A stretch of 64,000 bases of DNA from the NCBI GenBank assembly GCA_942159475.1, contig OW804098.1:119623374-119687373 (forward strand), read 5' to 3'. Below the pieces are notes generated by a model, which worked only from the letters and a program-made list of their open reading frames with translations, made no database searches and was not told where the DNA came from. This DNA comes from Sthenelais limicola. Lineage: Eukaryota > Annelida > Polychaeta > Phyllodocida > Sigalionidae. Below, piece by piece: positions 44,377 to 55,151 of this stretch (position 1 is the first letter of the stretch; the number at the start of each line of letters is the position of its first letter). A program made the position numbers and the translations under genes.

Positions 44377-44525
44377 AAAATAGGTGTGTTTCTGATTTAA
44401 ACCCCCCCCCCCTACCTGGAAAAACTTACACCACCTAAAAAAAATGTTGACCAGCTTCCCTACTCTAGTTTCCCTAGTAGTCCCAAATATAATAAAAACA
44501 AAAATGTTACTCCCCCAACCCAGCA
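44377..44525. mobile_element. MITE family D fragment
   Basis: Starts AAAATAGGTGTGTTTCTGAT followed by a run of C, like the end of the full copy at 4615-4971. The far end is missing. Confidence 0.55.
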
Positions 44526-44749
44526 CACACACACACGCTCTCTCTATGCCTAGTGTTCAGCTAGATACATCGGAAGACACCTGTTATTTGTGGAATTCAT
44601 GACTGGGGAAAACAAGGTGATTCCCCTTCCACCAAACACCTCACCAAACGTTCTTCCTGTGTAATAAACTTACTTCGTAGTTCTTAATCTGAACGGATGT
44701 TTTACCTAAGAAGATCCATTTGTGTTCATGAAAATGTTACATTAATTGA

Positions 44750-44930
44750 CAGTCTAGGCTCAAAGTTGAAAGAGTCCCTTCAAATTGAGGGAAAGCTCGC
44801 TCCAAACCATAAAATGCCTTTATAATCTCATTAGGGCCGCTAAGTGCCATTATAATCCCATTAGGGCGCCTGGTCCTGGGCCAGAAAAAGCCATTGGCGC
44901 AGTAGGCATCCACTCACTGACATTCTAACA
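44750..44930 (+). mobile_element. MITE family E, partial copy
   Basis: CAGTCTAGGCTCAAAG at the left, the AGGGAAAGCTCGCTCCAA body and two ATTAGGGC repeats. The right inverted end is lost after ATCCACTCACTGAC. Confidence 0.65.
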
Positions 44931-45268
44931 GTATCTCAGCTGAGAGTTTCGAAAAGACACATGCACTCTAAGAAACTGATATCAATACGTATGTAAATTG
45001 CATGATTATACATTTTTACAGATAATGGGTATGAAGTGTGTATGGGGGGGGGGGGGGGGGGAGCTCCAAAGCCTAGAACAACTTTTAAATTTCAAAACAT
45101 GAAATTGGATTAATTGCGACTTCAGCACTTCTTATATCAATTTCAAGGCACGCTCGGAATTCATTATTTTATGTGTAAATTGTGGATGATAGCAATCGAG
45201 AAAATCAAAATAAATGCAGAGTTTACGAGGGTGAGAGTTAGATATCAACAGAATAAATATGGTGACTC

Positions 45269-45553
45269 AGTCCAGACTCAAGAGTTGAGAGGGTCCCTTG
45301 AAACTTAGGGAAAGCCTCTCGCCTTTAAAGGCAAATGCCAGTGGAACCCCATTAGGACACCTACCCCAGGGCCGGCGAATTAAGCTGAAATTTTGTCAAT
45401 ACTTGGTAAATTCGAGTATATTCGGCATTGCATTGATTCTAGCAACCTGTTTGGTTAGGTTGAACTGATTTTTTAACTTTATTTTCGTCTGAAATTTGGG
45501 TTATTTGATAAGATTGCCAAAGTTGAATTGTACATTTTCTGAAAATCTGACCC
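45269..45553. mobile_element. Truncated MITE E joined to truncated MITE A
   Basis: 45269-45376 is a family-E left half (CCAGACTCAAGAGTTGAGAG). At about 45378 the sequence changes directly to a reversed family-A body lacking its left end (TTAAGCTGAAATTTTGTCAA) and runs to CTGACCCATAT. Confidence 0.6.
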
Positions 45554-46217
45554 ATATACAATCAATCCTAAGAAATAAAAAATAAATAAAAAAAATACAC
45601 AAATAGCGAATATTTTTTTTAGAAAATTTTTATTTGCGATCATTGTCGGGTTTACCCAATAATCTCATGGTACACAAATGGCAAAACATATTCATATGTA
45701 CAGGATTTAACATTAACAACATTAGTGATAATCATTACTTTAGGGTATACAACGAGAACCCTACATGATGGCGAGGCCATATTCTATATTTCACTCATTA
45801 GACAATCCAATATTTATACAGGATATACAACCCAGAGTTGGGGGAAAAAATCTTTTTTTTTTGTGATTTTTTGCCTTCGAATATCTAATGCCAAAAAAGA
45901 AATAGGTGTGTTTCCAATTTTATTTATGGTTTTATAACCTTTTTATAAGCCTAACACTATTATTCAGCTCTGAACACTATACTTATGCTATATTATATAA
46001 TTTTCTACCTTGTTTCACTTCTGACTTCGGTGCTTTGTTTCAATGTTAAACTCATAGTTTTCAATCAATGTAGTCGGCGGAACCGATAGTATACATTTTG
46101 AAAGTAAATCTCTGATAGCAAAACACTTTTCAATAAAAAAAAACAAAAAAAACCCATCCGAGATACATAATCATTCCACTTGAATTTGATAATGGCACAT
46201 TGCTAACACTATGGCAT

Positions 46218-46433
46218 GGGTCGGTCGTCAGGAAAAGTACAATTGGCAGCTCTACACATTTAGTAAAAGTCTGATAAATACTAGTACATCTGAGTATGTT
46301 TGGTATTGAATTGATTAAACAAATATGTTTGTTTATGATGAACTGTATATTTGGAACATCGTTTTTATCATAAATGTGGGTTATTTGAAAGGATCAGTGA
46401 AGGTGAATTGTACATTTTATGACGACCTGACAC
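46218..46433 (-). mobile_element. MITE family A copy
   Basis: Left end GGGTCGGTCGTCAGGAAAA with GGCAGCTCTACACATTTAG; right end GACGACCTGACAC. Confidence 0.75.
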
Positions 46434-46595
46434 ATATCTTCTGATATCATGTTTTACCATTTGATATGCTGGTGACAATAACGGATGAAATGTGAACTTG
46501 GTGGAAGAAGGATATCCTAGTACATTTCCCAGAAGTGTTGCCTGGGAGAAATATGGGAGTCTATTTATCAGTTCTCTGGAAGAGTACACACATGT

Positions 46596-46828
46596 GGGTC
46601 AGATTTTCGGAAATGTACAATTCAGCTTCGCCAATCTTCTCAAATCACCCTAATTTCAGACGAAAATAAAATTCAAAATACAGTTCAACCTAACCAAACA
46701 GATTGCTAGAGTCAATGCAATGCCAAATATACTCGAATTTACCTAGTATTGACCAAACTGCAGCCTAACTTAGCCAAATTTACTAAATGTATACAGCTGC
46801 CAATTTACATTTTCTGACAATCTGACCC
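46596..46828 (+). mobile_element. MITE family A copy
   Basis: Complete, GGGTCAGATTTTCGGAAATG to CTGACAATCTGACCC. It is in opposite orientation to the copy 160 bp to its left. Confidence 0.83.
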
Positions 46829-46907
46829 ATGTATGTGTTTGTGGTACAAGCACCACTGTTTCCTATGTATTATAATAGTCTTTGTTGTCAGGGAGTAGAA
46901 TATGTTC

Positions 46908-47284
46908 CATTCTTCCTCCTCTCCTCCTTTTTCTCCTCTCCGCCTTTCCCCCTCTCCTCGTTTTCTTCCTCTCCTCTTCTCTCCTCTTCTCCTCCTCTCC
47001 TCTTCTCCCCTCTTCCTCCTGTCCTCTTCTCCTTTCTTTCTCCTCTCCTCTTCTCCCCTTTTCCTCCTCTCCTCTTCTACTATCTCTCCTCACTTTCTCC
47101 TCCCCTCTCCTCTCTTTCTCCTTTTTCTCTCTCACTGTCTCCCTGTTTCTGTCTGTCTTTCCCCCTGTCTCTTCCTCTTCTGTCTAATTCTATCTGTCTC
47201 TCTCCCTCTCTCTGACTTTCTATCTATGTGCGTCAGTAGGCAAGTCTCCTCTTCTCTTCCCCCGCCCATCTCACTCTCCCCCCC

Positions 47285-47336
<52 letters not shown>

Positions 47337-47515
47337 TTCTCTCTTTCTCTCTCTCTTTCTCTCTTTCTCTCTCTCTTTCTCTCTTTCTCTCTCTCTTTCT
47401 CTCTTTTCCTCTCGTCTCTTCCCCTTCTCTTCTCGCCTTTCTCCTCCCCTCTATTCCCTCCTTCTCTCTTTCTCCAGCCGTTCTCTGTATTTCTCGTCCA
47501 CTTTTCTCGTTAAGT
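46908..47515 (-). repeat. CT-rich pyrimidine tract
   Basis: About 600 bp, nearly all C and T on the plus strand, with CTCCTCTTCTCC units and then pure CT and CTCTCTTT runs. The Ser/Leu/Pro ORFs, including one of 203 codons, are low-complexity artefacts. Confidence 0.95.
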
Positions 47516-47590
47516 TTCTCAGAGAATGGAGCTTTGACTGTTTGGTAAACGTCTTATATACACCACCGTTGGTGGTAAACCTCAGATCAT

Positions 47591-47885
47591 GGGTGAAGTC
47601 ACCGGAAATTATACAATGCGCCTTCACCAATCCTCTCAAATAAACCAAATTTAAGACAATAACTATGTTCAGAATACAATTCAACGTAACGAAAATTAAG
47701 GATCTAACCCAAGATATTACCAAATATAACAAAAATTACGTACTATATTTGATCAATTCTCAGCTTAATTTGGCAGAATGTACTAAATGTGTAGAGCTCC
47801 CAATCGTAAACTTTAGTCGACCTGTTCCTGATATATCTATCACGTAGTTATAGTTAGTCCACTTAAGTACGCATAATTCTCTGGA
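47591..47885 (+). mobile_element. MITE family A copy and flank, arm 1 of an inverted duplication
   Basis: The family-A copy (47591-47826) starts GGGTGAAGTCACCGG. The segment 47648-47885, including 60 bp beyond the MITE, reappears as its reverse complement at 49187-49420. Confidence 0.8.
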
Positions 47886-47943
47886 ACAATTCCAGACAGA
47901 ATAGGCTTTGAATGACTAGCGACTAACAATTAATATATCATGT

Positions 47944-48177
47944 GGGTCAGATTTTCAGAAAATGTACAATTGGCAGCTGTACGCATTTAGTAAATTCTGC
48001 TAAATTAGGCTGAAAAATGAAGAATCCCGGGTATATCTGAGTATATTTGGTATCGCATTGATTTAACGTATCTGTTTTGCTATGTTAAACTGCATTTTAA
48101 AGCTCATTTTTGTCTTAAATGTGGATTATTTGAGAGGATTGGTGAAGGCGAATTGTACATTTTCTGAAGATCTGACC
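47944..48177 (-). mobile_element. MITE family A copy
   Basis: Complete, GGGTCAGATTTTCAGAAAA with GGCAGCTGTACGCATTTAG, ending CTGAAGATCTGACCC. Confidence 0.87.
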
Positions 48178-48600
48178 CATGTATGGATAGCATTAATGGA
48201 GTGGTGAGAATTATCCGGGTGTCATTGAAGGACAATTAAGTTCATATTAATGGATATACAGGGGGTTCAATTTAGTGTGAGGTTCTAATGTCTAATTGAC
48301 TAATTAATTAATCTCACCAAATGAATTTCATCAATTATAGATCGGTCCCACCTCTGGGACGCAAAACTTTCAGTATTTCTTTTTTTAGAAATTGAAATCA
48401 ATGTTTTTGAAAACTGCCAAATCTCTCCCAACTTTGACATATATTTATAAACAAATTATGTATAATAAAAAAAAGTCTCAAAATCTGATTGGAATTGTTA
48501 ATATTATTACATGACTGACAGCACAGACTACAAACCTGTTACTACTGTCGTTGATTCGGTTATCATAACCTCTGCAGTCAGAGACTTTCCTTGAACTTAA

Positions 48601-48852
48601 GTCAAGGCCCAAAGATGGGAGAGTCCCTTCTAACAGAGGGAAAGCCTCTCGCCTCAAACCGCAAAGGGCCATTATAATTCCATTAGAACATCTAGTCCTA
48701 GACCAGGAAACCGATTTGCAGGTGGAATGGTAAAAATAATAAGAATTGTACTTGATTGGACGCCTACTCCGTAAATTGCATTTTACGGTTTGGAACTAGA
48801 GGTTAATTTTCCCTAAGTTTGGAGGGACTCGCTCAACTCTGAGCCTAGACTG
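48601..48852 (+). mobile_element. MITE family E, longer copy
   Basis: GTCAAGGCCCAAAGATGGG at the left and ACTCTGAGCCTAGACTG at the right. The interior contains TTGCATTTTACGGTTTGG and a reversed AGGGAAA-like arm (TTCCCTAAGTTTGGAGG), so both arms of a symmetrical element are kept here. Confidence 0.7.
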
Positions 48853-49135
48853 TAAAGGAAATAACCTCGAGATTGGTGACCTACGCGTGTTAGCATTGCA
48901 TCAGCCCACCAGGAACAAGACTACTGTTATCATTGACTGAATACATATTGTAGACACTCCTCACATTGTGGTCGAATTGTGGAAATATTTGAAAGTGAAT
49001 AGTACATAAATGCCAACCTGGCCCATATTTGAAGAGGGAGAGAGGTAGAGGGAGAGAAGGAGTGACAGGGAGAAGACAAAAGAGACACACACAGAGACAA
49101 TTAAGGGGTGAGAGGAAAAAAGAGAAAGAGTAAAA

Positions 49136-49136
49136 C

Positions 49137-49184
<48 letters not shown>

Positions 49185-49418
49185 CCAGAGAATTATGCGT
49201 ACTTAAGTGGACTAACTAACTACGTGATAGATATATCGGGAACAGGTCAACTAAAGTCTACGATTGGGAGCTCTACACATTTAGTAAATTCTGCCAAATT
49301 AAGCTGAGAATTGATCAAATATAGTACGTAATTTTTGTTATATTTGGTATTATCTTGGGTTAGATCGTTTTCGTTACGTTGAATTGTATTCTGAACAAAG
49401 TTACTGTCTGAAATTAGA

Positions 49419-49454
<36 letters not shown>

Positions 49455-49470
49455 TAGACAGATAGATAGA
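49136..49470. repeat. TAGA microsatellite split by inverted-duplication arm 2
   Basis: 49136-49186 is a pure TAGA repeat. 49187-49420 is the reverse complement of 47648-47885 (MITE A plus flank). 49421-49475 resumes as TAGA/CAGA units. The arm therefore appears to lie inside a tetranucleotide repeat. Confidence 0.85.
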
Positions 49471-49798
49471 TAGAGACAGAGAAGTGAGGAGAAGAGGCAG
49501 AGTAAATCAGATTCTACTCCCTAACATCAAAGGCTATAATAGACAGGAAACCCTGGTGCATGTACCATATCATATACCATATTGTCAATACATATATCAG
49601 ATTGCCTAAGTGAACAACTACATGTTATAAAGCCAATTATACAAGGCATAGCGCCAGCCAGACCAGTGCTGTGTGTAAATATATATTAGTCTAGACTGAG
49701 ATGGGGGCAATGGTGGTTATCCATTCATATCTCCTTTATTTTACAAGTTCGCAATACTATAGACTCATTGCAATCGGGTGGCGTGCATGTGTGTATGT

Positions 49799-49820
49799 GG
49801 GGGGGGGGGGGGGGGGGGCG
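49799..49820 (+). repeat. Poly-G run
   Basis: Nineteen G in a row followed by CGGGTGG. Similar runs occur at 45045-45061, 42478-42489, 25978-25991 and, as C, at 43177-43199 and 44094-44109. Confidence 0.85.
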
Positions 49821-49869
49821 GGTGGACGGCTAGGACTTCAATTTGTATATGGATAGGGCGCCAACAACC

Positions 49870-50252
49870 GTGTGCAACATAGTGAATTGGGAGACCAGAG
49901 TCCGTTGGTCTCTGCCAAATTGTAACAGTGGAGACCGACAGGATTTTACAGAGACCGAAAAAAGAATTATTACTTTTAGCATGAGAAAAGGTTCTCAGAT
50001 AAACCTCATGAGTTCATGTTTCCCGTTTAATTTGTGGTCCTGGCCCAAGAGAGAGACTAAGCTTAATAAATATTGCCTTCATGCCAATCAAAACTGATTA
50101 AAAAATAACCCAGAATACGAAAAGTTAGGCAAGATAATTTTATCACTTGTTCATTTCAATGGAGACCGTTGGACTCAGCCTAATACCAATATCAGAGACC
50201 GACAGAAATTCAATGGAGACCTGGGCGTCGGTCTCTGGGTTATGTTGCACAC
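49870..50252. mobile_element. MITE family H with clustered GAGACC words
   Basis: A 383-bp unit with perfect 12-bp inverted ends, GTGTGCAACATA and TATGTTGCACAC. Eight GAGACC/GGTCTC words cluster near the two ends: 49891, 49907, 49931 and 49951 at the left, and 50162, 50195, 50216 and 50230 at the right. This resembles subterminal transposase-binding repeats. There is no transposase ORF; the 84-codon ORF covering it shows no domain. Confidence 0.7.
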
Positions 50253-50289
50253 TGCAAGTTGAACAAATGTATAGTCTCCAATTTTGCAC

Positions 50290-50467
50290 ATTTTCTAAAT
50301 TAGGCTGAACGATAATCAATTCTAATCTTATTGAGTATGTTTAGTATAATATTGCCTTGATTGATACAAATCTGTTCAGGCTTGTTGAATTGTATTTTGA
50401 ACCTGATGTTTGTCTTAAATTTGGTTTATTGGTGAAGGTCAATTGTACATTTTCTGACGCCCTGACC
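50290..50467 (-). mobile_element. MITE family A, left-degraded copy
   Basis: The body starts ATTTTCTAAATTAGGCTG and the right end is complete (CTGACGCCCTGACCC). Confidence 0.7.
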
Positions 50468-50861
50468 CACATGTATTATAGGTCTCCAGGAAGATCCATG
50501 CATAATCACGACCATTGCAAACGTATGCAATCATACATTTATATATATGCTATTTAAAACTATTTATTATTTATATGTTGTTTGAAATAAACTGTCAAAT
50601 GATAAAAATCAAAAACAATTCAGGACCAAATGCATTTCATAAAATTCATTTGAGACGAATATAATATTCAAATTACAGGAAAAGATACTATCCATAATGG
50701 ATGTTTATACAGATGTGCATCTAAATATGACTTTTATCACATTTAAAAATTAACACCTAACTTATATGTTGTTGACTATAACTCTTAAAATGTATGATGT
50801 GTGTGTGTGCTGATTGCTTTACGCTGCTAGCAACACATTATAGGTTAAATTAAGGGCGGTG

Positions 50862-51051
50862 CAGTCTAGGCCCAAAAAAAAGAGAGTCCCTTCAAACGGA
50901 GGGAAAGCCTCTCGCCTCAAACCGCCATTAAAATTCCATTAAGACAAAGACATGTCATTATAAGTCCTAGGCCAGGAAAACTATTAGCGAAGTAGGCGTC
51001 CAATCACTGGCTTACCATTCATATCTGATCTGAGGGTTTGGGCCTGGACTG
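50862..51051 (+). mobile_element. MITE family E, full copy
   Basis: CAGTCTAGGCCCAAAAA at the left and GGGTTTGGGCCTGGACTG at the right. The body (GTAGGCGTCCAATCACTGG) closely matches the 33584 copy. Confidence 0.82.
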
Positions 51052-51109
51052 GAAAAAAGATGAGATGATATATGAGGAGGTAGCTAGACGTTCCTGACAA
51101 AATGTATAG

Positions 51110-51345
51110 GGGTCAGATTTTTCAGAAAATATACAATTGGCAGCTCTACACATTTAGGAAATTTTGCTAAATTAAGCTGAAAAATGATGAGTACCGGGTA
51201 TAGCTGAGTATATTTGGTATTTTGTTAATTTAATGGATCTGTTTTGATATGTTAAACTATATTTTGAAGCTCAATTTAGTCTTAAATGTTGGTTATTTGA
51301 GAAGATTGGTAAAAGTGAATTGTACATTTTCTAAAAATCTGACCC
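51110..51345 (-). mobile_element. MITE family A copy
   Basis: Complete copy starting GGGTCAGATTTTTCAG with GGCAGCTCTACACATTTAG and ending TCTGACCC. Confidence 0.86.
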
Positions 51346-51756
51346 ATACATACTATAAATTAATTAGGCATATTGAATACCCAATTAATATATTGTTGAC
51401 AACTAATCTTGATATGTGAAAATCAAAAATAGTTGCTGACAAAATGGATCTAAATATGACTAGGCATATTTAACACCTAATTGATATAATATTGACAATA
51501 TAAATCATAAAATGTAAAAATCAAAAATAATTTCTAACTATGACTTAGCACATTTAATATCTAATTGACTTGTTACCTAAGACAATTAACATGCACATGC
51601 AAGTATCGGGATTATTTGTCATGAACCTATTTATGTTTATACTAGAATGGATTATGCTCTGTCTATAACATAAGTGATATCAAAGATAATGTATGCTAAG
51701 TATTTTTGGGTTTTATGGAATACGTAGTAGTTGATGAGTACTTTCGTAATGAGTCG

Positions 51757-51871
51757 AATAAATAACTTGCTTAAATTATAACTATAATTATGTATGTATG
51801 AATGAATGTAAAGTAGTAGGGATATTTTTGAGAGGCAACGCAATAAAACATCAACATGGTTGACTTACGTA
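51757..51871 (+). repeat. Inverted repeat, arm 1
   Basis: A 115-bp segment (AATAAATAACTTGCTTAAAT to GGTTGACTTACGTA) that recurs reverse-complemented at 52359-52473 with only a few differences. The 487-bp spacer contains a family-A MITE. Confidence 0.9.
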
Positions 51872-52103
51872 ATTGTCTAACAGTTGTAAATGTCTTGGCC
51901 TTAAATGTAATAAAAAAAACAAAAAGAAAGCGATGCCCCAACCATATCGTCTGGCTCTATATGCATGAGAGTTTTGAGTTGTTTAGTAGGAGCAACGAGA
52001 CCAGAGGGAAGTCTCGTTGACTGGGAGTAGCAGTGGTTATGCTGGTATATTTCCTTCCATTCCTGACCATGACATCAGCCTTGTTTACATATCAGGTCCT
52101 ATT

Positions 52104-52340
52104 GGGTCAAATTTTCACAAAATACACAATCGGGACATCTACATATTTAGTCAATTCTGCTATATTAGACTGAAGAATGGTCAATACTGAGTATATCTGA
52201 GTGTATTCTGTATTGTATTCATTCAATAAATCTGTCTGGTTATGTTGAACTGTATTTTGAACCTAATTTTTATCTTGAATGTGGATTATTTGAGGAGATT
52301 GGTGAAGGCCAATTGTACATTTTTTGACGGTCGGTCAGAC
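52104..52340 (-). mobile_element. MITE family A copy in the inverted-repeat spacer
   Basis: GGGTCAAATTTTCACAAAA at the left. The right end is TTTTTTGACGGTCGGTCAG, which continues into GACCGTCAAAAAATG, giving a head-to-head palindrome at 52322-52351. Confidence 0.75.
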
Positions 52341-52358
52341 CGTCAAAAAATGTTGAAA

Positions 52359-52473
52359 TACGTAAGTCAACCATGTTGATGTTTTATTGCGTTGCCTCTT
52401 AAAAATACCCTTACTACTTTACATTCATTCATACATACATAATTATAGTTATAATTTAAGCAAGTTATTTATT
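52359..52473 (-). repeat. Inverted repeat, arm 2
   Basis: Reverse complement of 51757-51871 (TACGTAAGTCAACCATGTTG to GTTATTTATT). Confidence 0.9.
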
Positions 52474-52663
52474 GACAAATCGCCAGGTGTGGAAGGAAGT
52501 GAAAATTGCCAAATACCTTTTCTTTAGAATTAGATTTTGTCAATGGAACAGGCGAGTAAATCATCACCAGACCCTTCGCTCTGCTGATTTTCATGCGTGG
52601 GAGTCTAAGTTCACTTAGTGACTTGGCAGTTTATTAAACAGAAATCACCTCACAAACTCACAT

Positions 52664-52800
52664 TAGGGGACTTGCATAGCCGCCATTTTGAATCCAGATT
52701 CGCATGGAATTATGGGACTAATGGTACAGTATAAAACCTATAGAAAACATGCCATGTTCAGCATGGAATATTGTCATATATTGGTATGTATTCTGGATTT
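52664..52800 (+). mobile_element. MITE family C, left-half copy
   Basis: TAGGGGACTTGCATAGCC with CGCCATTTTGAAT, then ATTATGGGACTAATGG and AACATGCCATGTTCAGC. It ends before the right inverted end and is followed by a CT-rich tract. Confidence 0.7.
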
Positions 52801-52849
52801 GGATAGTAACCCCCCTCATACAGTGAGCCCCTGCATGTAGGATGGTCAC

Positions 52850-53110
52850 CCTCTCTCCCCATACATCCCCCTCTCCCTCCTTTCCCTCCCCCTCTTCTCT
52901 GTCCTTCATACCTGTTTTTCTCTCCCAACCCTATCTCTGATTCCCCCCCCCCCCCTCTCCCTCCCGCTTCCACATGCTCCCCCTCCCGCTTTCTCTCCCT
53001 CCCCTCTCTCCCTTCCCCTACATCCTTGCCCTCCTCTCTTTCCCCCCTCTTCTCTCCCTCCCCCTCCCCCTTTCCTATTCCTACACCCTCTTCTTCACTC
53101 TTCCACTCCT
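52850..53110 (-). repeat. CT-rich pyrimidine tract
   Basis: About 260 bp of CCCTC/TCTCCC-type sequence on the plus strand, including a C12 run. The Gly/Glu/Arg ORFs on the other strand are artefacts. Confidence 0.88.
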
Positions 53111-53118
53111 CTGCATGT

Positions 53119-53385
53119 GGGCCAGATTTTCAGAAAATGTACAACTGTAGTTCGTCTGCCTTACCAAAGGGTACAATTCACATTCACCAATCCTCTCAAA
53201 TAACCCAGATTTCAGACGAAAATAAAGTTCAAAATACAGTTCAATCTAACCAAACAGATTGCTAGAATCAATGCAATGCTGAACATCCTCGAATTTAGCT
53301 AGTATTGCCCAAATTGCAGCCTAATTGAGCAGAGTTTATCAAATGTGGACAGCTGCCAATTGTGCATTTTCTGAAAATATGACCC
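53119..53385 (+). mobile_element. MITE family A copy with end duplication
   Basis: Left end GGGCCAGATTTTCAGAAAA, then an extra 40 bp (CGTCTGCCTTACCAAAGGG) before the usual TTCACATTCACCAATCC body. Right end CTGAAAATATGACCC. Confidence 0.75.
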
Positions 53386-53582
53386 ATGTGTTTAGGTCTC
53401 CCTGGACGTAGGTTATGGGAAATGACGTAGTATCTCACAGGGGCTTTCCCAGGCTATAAATAGAGTGTAGAGATAGCAATTTAAACAAGTTATAGGTTTA
53501 TTAAGTTAATCAATCATTTAATGAACTATTTTTCTGTTTAACTTTATAATCAGTTTAAGTTAATGTATATATTGTGCGTTTC
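53386..53582. other. Spacer left of the Ngaro element
   Basis: About 200 bp with no repeat end recognised. CTATAAATAGAG at about 53456 looks TATA-like, but there is nothing to link it to a gene. Confidence 0.35.
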
Positions 53583-53750
53583 CTCGCGGTCTCATGACAC
53601 AAGGTGGCGTTGAGATGGGTGTAAAGACAGGGTGCGCCTGTGAGCCTACCACAGTCACCGGTCTCGTGAGAGCTGACATATCTCTCTGCCATTCACCTCT
53701 CGCACCTCAACAGAACAACACACTGCTCTGTAATCCGCAATATTTTTTCT
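53583..53750 (+). repeat. Split direct repeat A1 of Ngaro element
   Basis: 168 bp from CTCGCGGTCTCATGACACAA to CCGCAATATTTTTTCT, matched by A2 at 58501-58668. It sits just before the gag start and probably contains the promoter. Confidence 0.93.
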
Positions 53751-53771
53751 CTTGGATTGTGATAGCTGGTC

Positions 53772-55151
53772 ATGTCAGACAAGGATAAAGTTAAACAGAA
53801 GCGCCCTCGCTTCTGTTGGGCCTGTGGCACGACGCACAGCTCCCCAACTGGGAAACTTTGTCACATTTTGGCTAAACAATTTAAAGAGGAAGAGGTGAGT
53901 GTTAGGAACTCCGAGTGTGATTCAAGCCCTCCGCCGCTGACGCCCGTTGGCAGTGGTTGTGATTGGGCTCCTCTCAATGAGTCTGCAGGCAGGGGACGAG
54001 GCTCAGGTCGGGGTGTGTATAGTGGAGTAATGGACCCGAGAAAGTCAACTTTTGGTGTCCCGTCTGGTAAGTTGGCAGTAGGTAGAGGTAGACCGGTTGG
54101 TAAGATTGCATATGGCCGTGGTAGGAGCAGGCCTTCATTGGAGTCTGAACCACAACTGGACCGTTCGGTTGTAGGTCTTCAGCATGGTATGACGAAATTG
54201 CAATTTGATGTTACCAACTCTACTGCCAAGCTTAATTCGATAGAAAAGTTACTTTCCACAATGGCTCATAATACACAGCCCCCTGAGTCCGAGTCCGATA
54301 CTAGTTCGGCCAGTATCAGTAGCTCTGAGAGTGAGAGTTTACCAAGCTCTCCTATCACACGTAAGAAGAAAACTCATCGTAAGAAGTCCGCTGAACCTGT
54401 AGGGCGTCGCCATAAGAAAACCGCAGTTCTAGGATCGAATGGTGGGCACAGGAAAAGCAGGCGGGACTCCTCGGAGGGTAGCCCGGACGGGGCCAAGGGT
54501 GGCCGCAGGCGTGCTGTCAGTTCCTCGTCAGACTCCTCGTCCAGTTCGTCGACCTCGTCCTCCTCTTCGTCCTCTGGTCTTTCTTCTGTGGCTAGAGGCA
54601 GGAAGAAGAAGAAAACCTCTAAAAGGAAAGTCAAGTCAGCAGACCGTAAGAGAGTTTTTAAACTTAAAAGGATTTTGCCTAGGGAGGAGCGCTCCAAAAC
54701 TATGACACTAGAGAGACTGTGGTTTTGCCATGACTCCCTCACGCTTGAGATGTTAAAGAAAGGCAAAGATATTACTGGGATGTTAGAACATAGCATTTTT
54801 CTGGCAGAAAAAGCCAGCACGAGAGTCTATTTGACTAGTGGTATCTGTAGATATGATGAAGGGGTGAGGGAGCGCGCGCGAGACTCTGGTTTAAAGGCTT
54901 ACACGGCCGGTGACATGGGTCTCGCCATGCGCTTCCTCTCCACGGAATATGCTCGCTCTAAATCGCAATTATCTTCCTCTAACAAAAAAGGTAAAGACTC
55001 TAAGTCGAACAGCCGGCTGTACTGCTGGGCCTATAATAGAGATAAGTGCCTCTCGACAAATTGTAGGTTTCCACATGTGTGTGGGACGTGTTTTGATTCA
55101 TCCCATGTTATGCGTAACTGTTTGAAAAACCCGGCTACGAGCCAGGCATAG
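53772..55151 (+). CDS. Ngaro gag-like protein
   Basis: A 459-residue protein starting MSDKDKVKQK 21 bp after A1. The N-terminus has a Cys/His cluster (FCWACGTTHSSPTGKLCH). The middle is Gly/Arg-rich, then highly Ser-rich (poly-Ser near residue 260) and Lys-rich. The C-terminus has a second Cys/His cluster (YCWAYNRDKC, CRFPHVCGTC, SSHVMRNC), suiting nucleic-acid binding. It ends with TAG at 55149-55151, and the same reading frame continues directly into RT without another stop. Confidence 0.85.
   Translation: MSDKDKVKQKRPRFCWACGTTHSSPTGKLCHILAKQFKEEEVSVRNSECDSSPPPLTPVGSGCDWAPLNESAGRGRGSGRGVYSGVMDPRKSTFGVPSGKLAVGRGRPVGKIAYGRGRSRPSLESEPQLDRSVVGLQHGMTKLQFDVTNSTAKLNSIEKLLSTMAHNTQPPESESDTSSASISSSESESLPSSPITRKKKTHRKKSAEPVGRRHKKTAVLGSNGGHRKSRRDSSEGSPDGAKGGRRRAVSSSSDSSSSSSTSSSSSSSGLSSVARGRKKKKTSKRKVKSADRKRVFKLKRILPREERSKTMTLERLWFCHDSLTLEMLKKGKDITGMLEHSIFLAEKASTRVYLTSGICRYDEGVRERARDSGLKAYTAGDMGLAMRFLSTEYARSKSQLSSSNKKGKDSKSNSRLYCWAYNRDKCLSTNCRFPHVCGTCFDSSHVMRNCLKNPATSQA

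Noticed and set aside
46829..47513. ORFs up to 203 codons in the CT tract
   Set aside because: Low-complexity Ser/Leu/Pro translation of pyrimidine repeats.
54374..54820. 148-codon antisense ORF in the Ngaro gag
   Set aside because: Shadow of the Ser/Lys-rich gag coding frame.
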